DNA of 41,796 nucleotides from JAKVJE01 sp047722305 (GTDB lineage Bacteria > Actinomycetota > Actinomycetes > Actinomycetales > Microbacteriaceae): the NCBI GenBank assembly GCA_047722305.1, contig JBDNYM010000015.1, positions 1 through 41,796 on the forward strand, in the 5' to 3' direction. Of the stretch, positions 1 to 8,393 are shown piece after piece. The notes under the pieces were generated by a model. It was not told the origin of the DNA and ran no database searches. It worked only from the letters and a program-made list of their open reading frames with translations. Within the stretch, counting starts at the first letter, position 1. Each line of letters begins with the position of its first letter. A program made the translations under genes and the position numbers.

Positions 1-92
1 CCCCGCCGGCCCCCTTGTGGCGGGGCCCCCCTATGGGGTGGCCCCGGGCGGGGGGTGCCCCGGGGGCCCCCTTTCACTTGTCCCCCCTGCGG
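1..92. other. Low-complexity G/C patch at window edge
   Basis: This stretch is built almost only of runs of C and G. It resembles the other damaged patches in the window, so it is probably degraded sequence. No gene can be supported in it. Between here and the map stop codon, positions 111-130 form a perfect 20-bp palindrome (GCGTCCCGGC followed by its complement). It could be a terminator-like hairpin for map, but no T tract follows. Confidence 0.6.
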
Positions 93-143
93 TCCGGGTC
101 AGGGCTGGACGCGTCCCGGCGCCGGGACGCGGAGCGGAGGGAA

Positions 144-1055
144 TCAGGCGACGCGGCCGGCGACCGGGCCGCCGGCGACCGCCGCCGGCGACTGGGTGAG
201 GATCTCGGCGCCGTCCGCCCGCACCACCAGGGTGTGCTCGAACTGGGCGGTCAGCGAGTGGTCGCGGGTGGCGATGGTCCAGTCGTCGGGCCACTGCTCC
301 CAGGCGATGCCCCCGAGGGTCAGCATGGGTTCGATGGTGAACACCATGTTCTCTTCGATCAGCTGCGTGTAGGTCTCGGGGTCGTCGTAGTGGGGGATGA
401 TGAGCCCGGAGTGGAACTGGCGCCCCACGCCGTGCCCGGTGAAGTCGCGCACCACGCCGTAGCCGAAGCGCTTGGCGTACGACTCGATGACGCGTCCGAT
501 GACGCTGATGGGCCGCCCGGGCTTGACGGCTTTGATGGCCCGCAGCATGGATTTCTCGGTGCGGTCGATGAGGTCGGAGGCCTCCTGCGAGATCTGCCCG
601 ACGCCGAAGGTGCGGTTGGTGTCGCCGTGCATGCCGTTCTTGTAGGCGGTGACGTCGAGATTGACGATGTCGCCCTCCTCGAGCACGGTGTCGTCGGGGA
701 TGCCGTGGCAGATGACCTCGTTGACCGAGGTGCACAGGCTGCGCGGGTAGCCGCGGTAGCCGAGCGTCGACGGGTAGGCCCCGTGCTTGACCATGTACTC
801 GTGGCCGATGAGGTCGAGGTGCTGGGTGGTGACGCCGGGCTCGATCTCGGCGGCGATCGCGTCGATGGCGCCGGCGGCGATGGCCCCGACTTCGCGGATG
901 CGGTCGATCTCCTCCTCGGTGTAGAGGTCGCCGTACCCCTCCTCCTGGTAGTCGAGCTTGCCCACGTAGGGCGGGCGGGGGATGGAGTCGGGGACGTGCA
1001 GGGGATGGGTGACCAGGCCGGGAACGAGGTACCCGGTCTTCGGATCTTTGGGCAT
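144..1055 (-). CDS. map: Type I methionine aminopeptidase
   Basis: This cytosolic metalloprotease removes the initiator methionine from nascent proteins. The 303-residue product has the pita-bread fold signatures: catalytic His117 in a CHGIP motif, and the five metal ligands Asp134 (NLDVTAY), Asp145 (GDTNRTF), His208 (GHGVGRQFH), Glu242 (FTIEPML) and Glu273 (QFEHT). The roughly 40-residue N-terminal extension before the catalytic core is usual for the longer actinobacterial MAPs. A TACACT hexamer ends exactly 7 nt before the ATG, so a leaderless transcript is likely. It diverges from the small gene at 1097, and the last 12 residues are Ala/Gly/Val-rich and unconserved. Identity is secure. Confidence 0.96.
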   Translation of the reverse strand: MPKDPKTGYLVPGLVTHPLHVPDSIPRPPYVGKLDYQEEGYGDLYTEEEIDRIREVGAIAAGAIDAIAAEIEPGVTTQHLDLIGHEYMVKHGAYPSTLGYRGYPRSLCTSVNEVICHGIPDDTVLEEGDIVNLDVTAYKNGMHGDTNRTFGVGQISQEASDLIDRTEKSMLRAIKAVKPGRPISVIGRVIESYAKRFGYGVVRDFTGHGVGRQFHSGLIIPHYDDPETYTQLIEENMVFTIEPMLTLGGIAWEQWPDDWTIATRDHSLTAQFEHTLVVRADGAEILTQSPAAVAGGPVAGRVA

Positions 1056-1062
1056 ACCATGC

Positions 1063-1068
1063 AGTGTA
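1063..1068 (-). promoter_or_regulatory. -10 element of map (leaderless type)
   Basis: On the minus strand TACACT is followed by 7 nt and then the map ATG. This is the spacing expected if transcription begins at the start codon itself. No clear -35 was found. Confidence 0.5.
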
Positions 1069-1096
1069 GGCGTGGTCCGGAGACCGGGGGATGACG

Positions 1097-1291
1097 ATGG
1101 CGTACTGGTTCAACATCCGCACGAAGCAGGTGGAGGAGGGCGCGCAGTCGCTCGGCGTCGAGCGGCTGGGGCCGTTCGAGACGGCCGCCGAGGCGGCGCG
1201 GGCCCCGCAGATCGTGCAGGAGCGGGCCCAGGCGTGGGCGGCGGAGGACGCGGCCGACGAGCAGCGTCAGCCGCCGCAGGAGGATGCGTGA
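1097..1291 (+). CDS. Small SPOR-like conserved protein
   Basis: The product is a 64-residue acidic, Ala/Glu-rich protein that starts MAYWFNIRTKQVEEG. Small proteins of this kind beside map in actinobacteria are often annotated as SPOR domain-containing, but the segment is far too short for a full peptidoglycan-binding SPOR domain and I see no signal peptide. I prefer the ATG at 1097 because a GGGGG tract (1086-1090) sits 6 nt upstream. The in-frame ATG at 1091 abuts that tract. The stop codon overlaps the GTG of the next gene (GTGA), so the two are translationally coupled. Function is unknown. Confidence 0.75.
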   Translation: MAYWFNIRTKQVEEGAQSLGVERLGPFETAAEAARAPQIVQERAQAWAAEDAADEQRQPPQEDA

Positions 1292-1875
1292 GCTCCGGGG
1301 CGCCGCTGCCGGCGCGCGTCTCGTTCGAGCTGCCGGCCTGGGTCGAGCCCGAGGTGGAGGCGTTCGGTCCGCTGCCCGACCGTGCCGCCCGGGTGGCGCT
1401 GGCCAACCGGCTGGCGGCCCGCAACTTCCGCGAGGGGAGCGGCGGTCCGTTCGCCGCGGTCGTCTACGACCTGGATGCCGACCGGGTGCTGTCGGCGGGC
1501 GTGAACCTGGTGCTCGCCACCCAGCTGTCATCGCTGCACGCCGAGGTGACCGCCCTGACGCTGGCGCAGACGGCGCTGGGCGACTGGGATCTGTCGGGCG
1601 CGCGCGTCGAACTGGCTGTCAACTGGCGTCCCTGTGCCATGTGCTATGGGGCCACCATCTGGTCGGGGGTGCGGGAGCTCGCGATCGCCGGGTCGGGGCC
1701 GGAGTGCGAGCAGCTCACCGGCTTCGACGAGGGCCCGATGCGCGACGACTGGGCGGAGAAGATGCGCGACCGGGGCGTCGAGGTGCACGACGATGTGGCC
1801 CGGGATGCGGCGATCGCCGTGTTCCGCGCCTACCGCGACTCGGACGCGCTCGTCTACAACCCGGCCCGCGGGTAG
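1288..1875 (+). CDS. Cytidine/deoxycytidylate deaminase-family nucleoside deaminase
   Basis: This is a zinc-dependent hydrolytic deaminase of the CDA/TadA/guanine-deaminase superfamily, 195 residues long. The catalytic signatures are His84-Ala-Glu86 (zinc ligand and proton shuttle) and Pro115-Cys116-x-x-Cys119 (zinc ligands). The substrate cannot be read from the motifs; guanine or another free base is more likely than tRNA because there is an approximately 40-residue N-terminal extension before the core. The GTG at 1288 is chosen because it overlaps the upstream stop (GTGA) and has CAGGAGG at 1277-1283. It converges on nadE across 37 bp with no clear terminator. Confidence 0.88.
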   Translation: MSSGAPLPARVSFELPAWVEPEVEAFGPLPDRAARVALANRLAARNFREGSGGPFAAVVYDLDADRVLSAGVNLVLATQLSSLHAEVTALTLAQTALGDWDLSGARVELAVNWRPCAMCYGATIWSGVRELAIAGSGPECEQLTGFDEGPMRDDWAEKMRDRGVEVHDDVARDAAIAVFRAYRDSDALVYNPARG

Positions 1876-1912
1876 CGGAAGCCGGTCGGGGCATCAAGCC
1901 GTGCCCGCGCGG

Positions 1913-3628
1913 TCAGCGCGCGCGGCGGTTGGTGATCGGGATGCGGCGGTCGCGCCCGAAGGCGAGCTCGGTGATGCGGGTGCCGGGGGCGGCCTGCCGT
2001 CGCTTCCACTCGGCGTGGTCGATGAGGGCGATGATGCGCGCCACGGTCTCGGCGGCGTGCCCGGCGGCCTCGATCTGCCGGGGGTCCTGCCGGAGCTCCA
2101 CGTAGCGGTGGATGATGTCGTCGAGCTCCGGGTAGGGCGGCAGGCTGTCCTGGTCGGTCTGGTCGGGGCGCAGCTCGGCGCTGGGCGGCTTGACGATGAC
2201 GTGCTCGGGGATGGGCGGGGTCTGCCCACGCCGCTCGGCCTCGGCGTTGCGCCAGCGGGACAGGTCCCAGACCACGGTCTTGAGCACGTCCTTGATGGGG
2301 TTGAATCCGCCCACGGCGTCGCCGTAGATGGTGGAGTAGCCGACGGCCAGCTCGCTCTTGTTGCCGGTGGTGAGCACCAGCGGGCCCTCGGCGTTCGAGA
2401 CGGCCATGAGGATGATGCCGCGGATGCGCGCCTGCAGGTTCTCGGCGGCGATGCCCTCCAGCTGCAGCTGCTGTTCGAAGGGCGGCACCAGGTCGGTGAT
2501 GGGTTCGACGCGCGAGCGGATGCCGAGCCGGGCGACGAGGTCGTCGGCGTCGCCGAGCGAATGCTCGGTGGAGTACCGGCTGGGCATCAGCACGCCCAGC
2601 ACCCGCGCCGGGCCGAGGGCGTCGGCGGCGATGGCGGCGACGAGACTGGAGTCGATGCCGCCGGACAGGCCGAGCACCACGCCCGGGAACCCGTTCTTGA
2701 CGACGTAGTCGCGCAGACCCGCGACCAGGGCGTCCCAGACCACGGCGAGCTCAGGACGGTCGGGACTGATCCCCGAGGCGGGCGGCAGGTCCGTCCCCGG
2801 CCCCGGGACGGCTGCGGCGATGACCCGAGCCCCGGGGACGGGCGAGCCGTGGCCGCCCTCGACGTCGGCGATCAGGACCTCGTCGGCGAACGAGGGCGCC
2901 GAGGCCAGCAGCCGACCGTCCGCGCCGACCAGCACGGAGGCGCCGTCGAAGACCAGGTCGTCCTGCCCGCCCACCAGGTTCACATAGGCCAGCGGCGCGC
3001 CGACCGCCCGCGCCCGGGCGGCGATGAGGTCGAGCCGCTGTCCGAGCTTGCCGCGGGCGTACGGCGAGGCGTTGATGACGAGGGCGAGATCGACGCCCTG
3101 CAGCCGGTCCAGGGGCCCGTCCTCGCGCCAGAGGTCCTCGCAGACGGCCAGCCCGACGCGCACGTCGCCGATCTCGACCACGCAGACGTCGTCGCCGGGG
3201 ATGAAGTTGCGGAATTCGTCGAACACCGAGTAGTTCGGCAGGTGGTGCTTGGTGTACGTGCCGAGCACCCGCCCGGACTGGATGACTGCGGCGCGATTCT
3301 CCGCGATCGCCGTGGGGGCGGCCGGCGGCCGGCTCGCGGGCGGCAGCGGCCCGGCCGGGTAGCCGACCACGACGACCCGATCCCCCAGGCCCGCCGCCGA
3401 CAGGGATGCGGCCAGGTCGTCCAGCGCCGCGCCCGCTGACCGCAGGAAGGCGGGATCGGTGGCGAGATCCTCGATGGGATAGCCCGACAGCGCCATCTCG
3501 GGGAGGGCGATCAGCTGCGCGCCTGCCGCGGCGGCCCGGCCGGCGGCGTCCACAATCCGCTGAATGTTGCCTGGGAAGTCGCCGAGCACCGGGTTGATCT
3601 GGGCGAGGCCGACGCGAAGCGTGCTCAT
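1913..3628 (-). CDS. nadE: Glutamine-dependent NAD+ synthetase
   Basis: This enzyme makes NAD+ from deamido-NAD+ and ATP using ammonia released from glutamine, the last step of NAD synthesis. The 571-residue product is a natural fusion. The N-terminal nitrilase-type glutaminase domain has the Glu44-Lys127-Cys163 triad. The C-terminal NH3-dependent synthetase domain starts near residue 295 with the PP-loop SGGIDSS at 322-328. The length is shorter than the roughly 680-residue mycobacterial enzyme but normal for the compact class. A TAGGCT hexamer ends 7 nt before the ATG, so the mRNA may be leaderless. It diverges from glnA2 across only 41 bp. Coupling to a glutaminase domain fits the nitrogen genes next door, but that is context only. 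Confidence 0.95.
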   Translation of the reverse strand: MSTLRVGLAQINPVLGDFPGNIQRIVDAAGRAAAAGAQLIALPEMALSGYPIEDLATDPAFLRSAGAALDDLAASLSAAGLGDRVVVVGYPAGPLPPASRPPAAPTAIAENRAAVIQSGRVLGTYTKHHLPNYSVFDEFRNFIPGDDVCVVEIGDVRVGLAVCEDLWREDGPLDRLQGVDLALVINASPYARGKLGQRLDLIAARARAVGAPLAYVNLVGGQDDLVFDGASVLVGADGRLLASAPSFADEVLIADVEGGHGSPVPGARVIAAAVPGPGTDLPPASGISPDRPELAVVWDALVAGLRDYVVKNGFPGVVLGLSGGIDSSLVAAIAADALGPARVLGVLMPSRYSTEHSLGDADDLVARLGIRSRVEPITDLVPPFEQQLQLEGIAAENLQARIRGIILMAVSNAEGPLVLTTGNKSELAVGYSTIYGDAVGGFNPIKDVLKTVVWDLSRWRNAEAERRGQTPPIPEHVIVKPPSAELRPDQTDQDSLPPYPELDDIIHRYVELRQDPRQIEAAGHAAETVARIIALIDHAEWKRRQAAPGTRITELAFGRDRRIPITNRRAR

Positions 3629-3635
3629 GCCAACT

Positions 3636-3641
3636 AGCCTA
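3636..3641 (-). promoter_or_regulatory. -10 element of nadE (leaderless type)
   Basis: TAGGCT on the minus strand lies 7 nt upstream of the nadE ATG, inside the 41-bp nadE/glnA2 divergent spacer. The hexamer at the corresponding -35 position is not close to TTGACA. Confidence 0.5.
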
Positions 3642-3669
3642 GTGATGCAGCTACGAGCGAGAGGGCAGG

Positions 3670-5007
3670 ATGGACAAGCAGACCGATTTCGTGCTCCGCA
3701 CGATCGAAGAGCGGGACGTCAGATTCGTCCGCTTGTGGTTCACCGACATCGTCGGATCGCTGAAGTCGGTCGCGATCTCGCCGGCCGAGGTCGAGGGGGC
3801 GTTCACCGAGGGCCTGGGCTTCGACGGCTCGACGATCGAGGGCTTCACGCGCGCCTTCGAATCCGACATGCTCGCCAATCCGGACGCGTCGACGTTCCAG
3901 CTCCTGCCCTGGCGAGGGTCGGTGGCGCCGGCGGCGCGGATGTTCTGCGACATCACCCTGCCCGACGGGCAGCCGGCGGCGTCGGACCCGCGGTACGTGC
4001 TCAAGCGCGCCCTGGCCCACGCCAGCGACCTCGGATTCTCGTTCTACACGCACCCGGAGATCGAGTTCTACGTGCTGGAGAAAGCGGCCGCGGAGCAGCG
4101 CCGGCTGGTGCCGATCGACCGCTCCACGTACTTCGACAACGATCCGGGCGGGCCGGCCAGCGACTTCCGCCGGCGCGCGATCACCATGCTGGAAGATCTG
4201 GGCATCTCGGTCGAGTTCAGCCACCACGAGGTCGGCCCCGGACAGAGCGAGATCGACCTGCGCTACGCCGACGCGCTCACGATGGCCGACAACATCATGA
4301 CGTTCCGCACGGTCATCAAAGAGGTCGCCAGCGAACAGGGGGTGTTCGCCACGTTCATGCCCAAGCCGTTCCCGCACGAGCCGGGCTCGGGCATGCACAC
4401 CCACGTGTCGCTGTTCGAGGGCGACAACAACGCCTTCTTCGACGCCGGCGCCGAGTACCGCCTCTCGCGCACGGGTCGCCAGTTCACGGCCGGTCTGCTG
4501 GCGCACGCCGCCGAGATCTCGGCGGTGACCAACCAGTTCGTGAACTCCTACAAGCGGCTGTGGGGCGGGGACGAGGCTCCGAGCTACGTCTCCTGGGGCC
4601 ACAGCAACCACTCCGCCCTGGTGCGCGTGCCGCTGTACAAGCCGACCAAGACGCAGAGCGCCCGGGTCGAGTACCGGGCCATCGATGCGGCCTGCAACCC
4701 GTACCTGGCGTACGCCCTGCTGCTGATGGCCGGCCTGGACGGCATCGAGCGCGGACTGGAGCTTCCAGCTGAGGCGGAGGACAACATCTGGAATCTCAGC
4801 GACGAGGAGCGCGCCGCCATGGGGTTCGCCCCGCTGCCGGAGACGCTTGAGGACGCGCTGAAAGTCATGCGCGACTCCGAGCTGGTCGCCGACACGCTCG
4901 GCGAGCAGGTTTTCAACTTCTTCCTGCTGAACAAGCGCAAGGAGTGCGCGGAGTACCGCTCCCAGGTCACCCAGTTCGAGCTGGAGAACTACCTCAACCG
5001 GTTCTGA
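3670..5007 (+). CDS. glnA2: Type I glutamine synthetase GlnA2
   Basis: The product is a 445-residue glutamine synthetase of the GlnA2 subclass found beside glnE in actinobacteria. It starts MDKQTDFVLRTIEERDVRFV, has the FDGST motif and metal-ligand segments (HPEIEF, EVGPGQSEID, GMHTHVSLF), and is shorter than the 474-residue GlnA1 in this window. The loop that carries the adenylylated tyrosine in GlnA1 reads NIWNLSDEE here, with Trp374 at the tyrosine position, so GlnE cannot modify this enzyme at that site. The gene lies 3 bp upstream of glnE. The family makes glutamine from glutamate, ammonia and ATP, but GlnA2 enzymes are usually minor and not essential. Confidence 0.93.
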   Translation: MDKQTDFVLRTIEERDVRFVRLWFTDIVGSLKSVAISPAEVEGAFTEGLGFDGSTIEGFTRAFESDMLANPDASTFQLLPWRGSVAPAARMFCDITLPDGQPAASDPRYVLKRALAHASDLGFSFYTHPEIEFYVLEKAAAEQRRLVPIDRSTYFDNDPGGPASDFRRRAITMLEDLGISVEFSHHEVGPGQSEIDLRYADALTMADNIMTFRTVIKEVASEQGVFATFMPKPFPHEPGSGMHTHVSLFEGDNNAFFDAGAEYRLSRTGRQFTAGLLAHAAEISAVTNQFVNSYKRLWGGDEAPSYVSWGHSNHSALVRVPLYKPTKTQSARVEYRAIDAACNPYLAYALLLMAGLDGIERGLELPAEAEDNIWNLSDEERAAMGFAPLPETLEDALKVMRDSELVADTLGEQVFNFFLLNKRKECAEYRSQVTQFELENYLNRF

Positions 5008-5010
5008 TCA

Positions 5011-8000
5011 GTGGGGGCATCAGCGCCGGATCGTGCTGCCGACGGGTCGGATCGGGCTCGTCGGCCGGGGCATGTCGACCGTGCTGATCTCGCCCGCGCC
5101 GGCTTCGTCGAGCCGGCGGCGGCCCCGGGGCGCGGGGCGGCGCGGGGGCGGGGCCCCCCCCCGGGGGCCCGGCGCCCCCCCCCCCGCGGGGGGGGGGGGG
5201 CCCCCGGGGCCCCCCCCCCCNNNNNNNNNNGGGGGTGGGTGTCAACCGGCGCGTGGGGGGCGGGGCGCCCGCGGGGGGGGGGCGGGCCCGCCCGCGGCCC
5301 TGGCGCGCGTGACGGCGCGGGCCGGGACACCAGCAGAGGCGGCCGTCCGCCTCGACCGCGATCTGGCCGTGCTCTCCGGCTGCGCCGACCCGGACGGGGC
5401 GCTGCGGGCCGTGCTCCGCCTCGCCGAGCAGCACCCCGCCGCGGTCGCCCGGGTGTCGGGCGCTTCGGGATGGCCGCAGCTGCTCCGCCTGCTCGGCGTC
5501 TCCGCCGGGTCGGAGGACTTCTTCGCCCGCAACCCTGGCGAGCTCGCCGAGTTCTGCGGCCACGCCGGACATGGCGTGCCGTCTGCCGCCGAGGTGGGAC
5601 GCGTCGTCGCCGGAGCGGCTGCCGCCGGCGCGGGCGAATCAGACGGCGACGCCGACGGGACGGATGGGCCGGACGGCGACGTCGACGGCCTGCGCCGCCA
5701 TGGACGCCGGGCCCTGCTGCGCATCGCCTCCGCCGACTTGGAGGCCCCTGACCCGGTGGCGGCGTTCCCGGCGGTCGGCCGGGCCCTCGCCGACCTCGCC
5801 GACGCCGAGCTGCGGGCGGCGCTGAGGATGGCGCGGCGGCGGCTCCGCCCGCACGGCGCTGCCCCGGCAGGGGACGGCGCGGCAGCGGACGGCGTCGGGG
5901 CGGACCATCCGGCGCCGGAGGCGGACCACCCCGACGTCCCGCTGGCGATCATCGCGATGGGCAAGGCGGGGGCCCGTGAGCTCAACTACGTGAGCGACCT
6001 CGACATCCTGTTCGTGACCGACGCCGAGCCCGGAGACGCCGTGACCGTGGCGCGGGCGACCCGGCTGGCCCGGGAGGTGCTGCAGGTCCTCGATTCGTAC
6101 AGCGCGGAGCCGCCGCTGTGGCCGGTGGACACGGCCCTGCGCCCAGAAGGGGCACAGGGCGTGCTGGTCCGCACGCTCGCGTCGTACGACGCCTACTACC
6201 GGCGCTGGGCGCAGAACTGGGAGTTCCAGGCCCTGCTGAAGGCGCGGTTCGCGGCCGGCGACGCCCGGCTCGGAGCCGCCTTCACCGACCTCGCCGCCCG
6301 GGTGGTGTGGCCGGCGTCCCGGCGTGCCGACTTCATCCTCGACGCGCAGCAGATGCGGCGCCGCGTCGTGGAGCACATCCCCGCCGCCGACCGCGAGCGC
6401 AACGTCAAGCTATCGGCGGGAGGCCTCCGCGACGTCGAGTTCTCGGCGCAGCTGCTGCAGCTCGTCCACGGCCGCACCGACGCCCGGCTGCGGGTCCGGG
6501 GCACGCTCGAGGCCTTGCGCGAGCTCAGTCGGCACGGATACATCGGCCGAGTCGAGGCGGCCACGCTCGACCGCGACTACCGTCGGCTGCGCGTCCTGGA
6601 GCACCGGGTGCAGCTGCGCCGCCTGCGTCGCACCCACATCCTGCCCGCCGACCCCGCAGAGGCGCGCGTGCTGGCCCGGGCGGCCGGATTGGGGATCGAG
6701 CCCGGCCTGATCGAGGACGAGTGGCGCCGCATCCGCGCCGAGGTCGCCCGGCTCCAGACCGCGATCTTCTACCGCCCGCTGCTGGTCGCGGTCGCTCGCC
6801 TCGACGACGAGGCGGCCGTGCTACAGCCGGAGCAGGCCGAAGACCGGCTGCGGGCCCTCGGCTTCGTCGACCCGTCCGGCGCCCTGGGGCACATCCGGGC
6901 CCTGACCGACGGGGTGTCCCGCCGCGCGGAGATCCAGCGGCACCTGCTGCCGGTGCTGCTGCAGCTGCTCGCCGACGGCGCCGACCCCGACTACGGGCTG
7001 CTGGCCTTCCGCCGGCTGAGCGACGAGCTGGGGGAGGCCTACTGGTACCTGCGCATGCTGCGCGACGTGCCGACCGCCGCCGCCGCGCTGTGCCGCGTGC
7101 TGTCGGGGTCGAGGTACGTGGGCGACACCCTGGGCGGGCAGCCGGAGGCCGCCGCCTGGTTCGGAGCCGCCGCCGACTTGGAGCCGCGCCCCCGCGCACC
7201 CCTGGAGCGGGAGATGGCGGCCATCATCGCGCGCCATCGCGGGGAGGACGGGGAGACGTTGATCCTGGACCGGCTGCACGCGGTGCGCCGCCGGGAGCTG
7301 CTGCGCCTGGCGATCGGCGGGGTGCTGAACCGGGTGGACATCATGTCGGTGTCCCAGGGCGTCAGCGTCGTCCACGCCGCCCTGCTCGAGTCGCTGCTCA
7401 CCTGGATCGACCCGGTCGGCCGCTACCAGGTGCGGTTCGGCGTCGTGGGCGTGGGCCGGTTCGGTGGCGGCGAGCAGGGCTTCGGCTCGGACCTCGACCT
7501 CATCTTCGTGTGCGAAGACGCCGGGGCCGGCGAGCAGACGGCCGCGCGGGCACGTGAGGTCGCGACTCGGCTGCGCGAGGCGCTGGTGGACTTCCGGCTC
7601 CCGATCGAACTCGATCTCGATCTGCGCCCGGAGGGCCGCTCGGGGCCGCTCGTGCGCACCCTGGATGCGACCCGCGCCTACTACGAGCGCTGGGCGGAGC
7701 CCTGGGAGGCACAGGCGCTGCTGCGGGCGTGCCCGATCGCCGGCGACCGGGGGCTGCTGCGCCGCTACTTCGACGTCATCGACGGCTTCCGCTACCCCGA
7801 GGGGCTGGATGAGGCGGCGATCCGGCAGATCCGCGTGCTGAAGGCGCGGGTGGAGTCGGAGCGTCTGGAAAGAGGCGTTGACCCGGCGCTGCACCTGAAA
7901 CTCGGGCGCGGGTCGCTCTCAGACGTCGAATGGGTTGTGCAGCTCATCCAGCTGCGCCACGCCCACGACCATCCCGGGCTGCGCGTGGTCGGGACGATGG

Positions 8001-8272
8001 CCGCGCTGGCCGAGGCGCAGCGGCTCGGCTACCTCAGCGAGCTGGAGGCTGGGCGACTGCGCGACGCGTGGATGCTGGCCTCCCGCGTCCGGTCCGGATA
8101 CATGCTGTTCACCGGTAAGTCGAGCGACGTGCTGCCCACCGGCGGCGCCGCGCTGGAGGGGACGGCCCGCCTGCTCGGGTACGAGCGCGGCCGGTCGCAA
8201 GACCTGGTCAACGCCTACCTGGCGGCGACGCGGCGGGCCCGGCATGTCTTCGAGGCTCGTTTTCTGCACTGA
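5011..8272 (+). CDS. glnE: Bifunctional glutamine synthetase adenylyltransferase/deadenylase (interrupted by a gap)
   Basis: GlnE adds and removes AMP on glutamine synthetase and so sets its activity by nitrogen status. Two nucleotidyltransferase domains are visible. The adenylyl-removing site ELNYVSDLDILFV is near 5975-6015, and the adenylyl-transferring site with FGGGEQGFGSDLDLIFV is near 7459-7510, each followed by its helical regulatory region. The N-terminal reading frame (GTG at 5011, 3 bp after glnA2, with the typical ADLARAGFVEP segment) differs from the frame of the rest. The switch falls inside the corrupted patch and 10-N gap (about 5128-5300), so it is most likely an assembly fault and not a true frameshift. 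Exact length is unknown. The frame starting at 5033 is not the real N-terminus. Confidence 0.93.
5128..5300. other. Assembly gap with flanking poly-G/C patch
   Basis: Ten Ns (5221-5230) are flanked on both sides by sequence that decays into long C and G runs. The glnE reading frame changes across it. The true sequence between roughly glnE codons 40 and 100 is therefore missing or wrong. Confidence 0.85.
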
Positions 8273-8335
8273 TGACGTCTCACATGCCGGACGCCGGGCG
8301 CCAAGGCTCGGGTGTGCGCCGCCGGGCAAAGAGGC

Positions 8336-8370
8336 GGGGCCGCCCCGGTGTCACGCACCGGAGCGGCCCC
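8336..8370. terminator. Bidirectional hairpin between glnE and glnA1
   Basis: The arms GGGGCCGC-C-CCGGTG and CACCGG-A-GCGGCCCC pair over 14 bp with one C/A mismatch around the loop TCACG. It lies between the convergent 3' ends of glnE and glnA1 and can serve both. There is no T tract, as is common for actinobacterial terminators. Confidence 0.75.
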
Positions 8371-8393
8371 GTGTCCTGCGAACGACGGCGTTC

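Noticed and set aside
111..130. 20-bp perfect palindrome after map as an operator
   Set aside because: It lies in or next to a degraded patch, downstream of the gene. It is at best a terminator-like hairpin without T tract.
1634..3439. Open frame of 601 codons on the plus strand opposite nadE
   Set aside because: It is the antisense shadow of nadE: Asp/Gly/Val/Arg-rich, with no motif, while nadE on the minus strand carries full catalytic signatures. High GC makes such frames common.
5140..5300. Poly-Pro/poly-Gly domain or G-quadruplex region in GlnE
   Set aside because: The runs are centred on an N gap, and the same pattern occurs at unrelated places, so sequence damage is more likely than biology.
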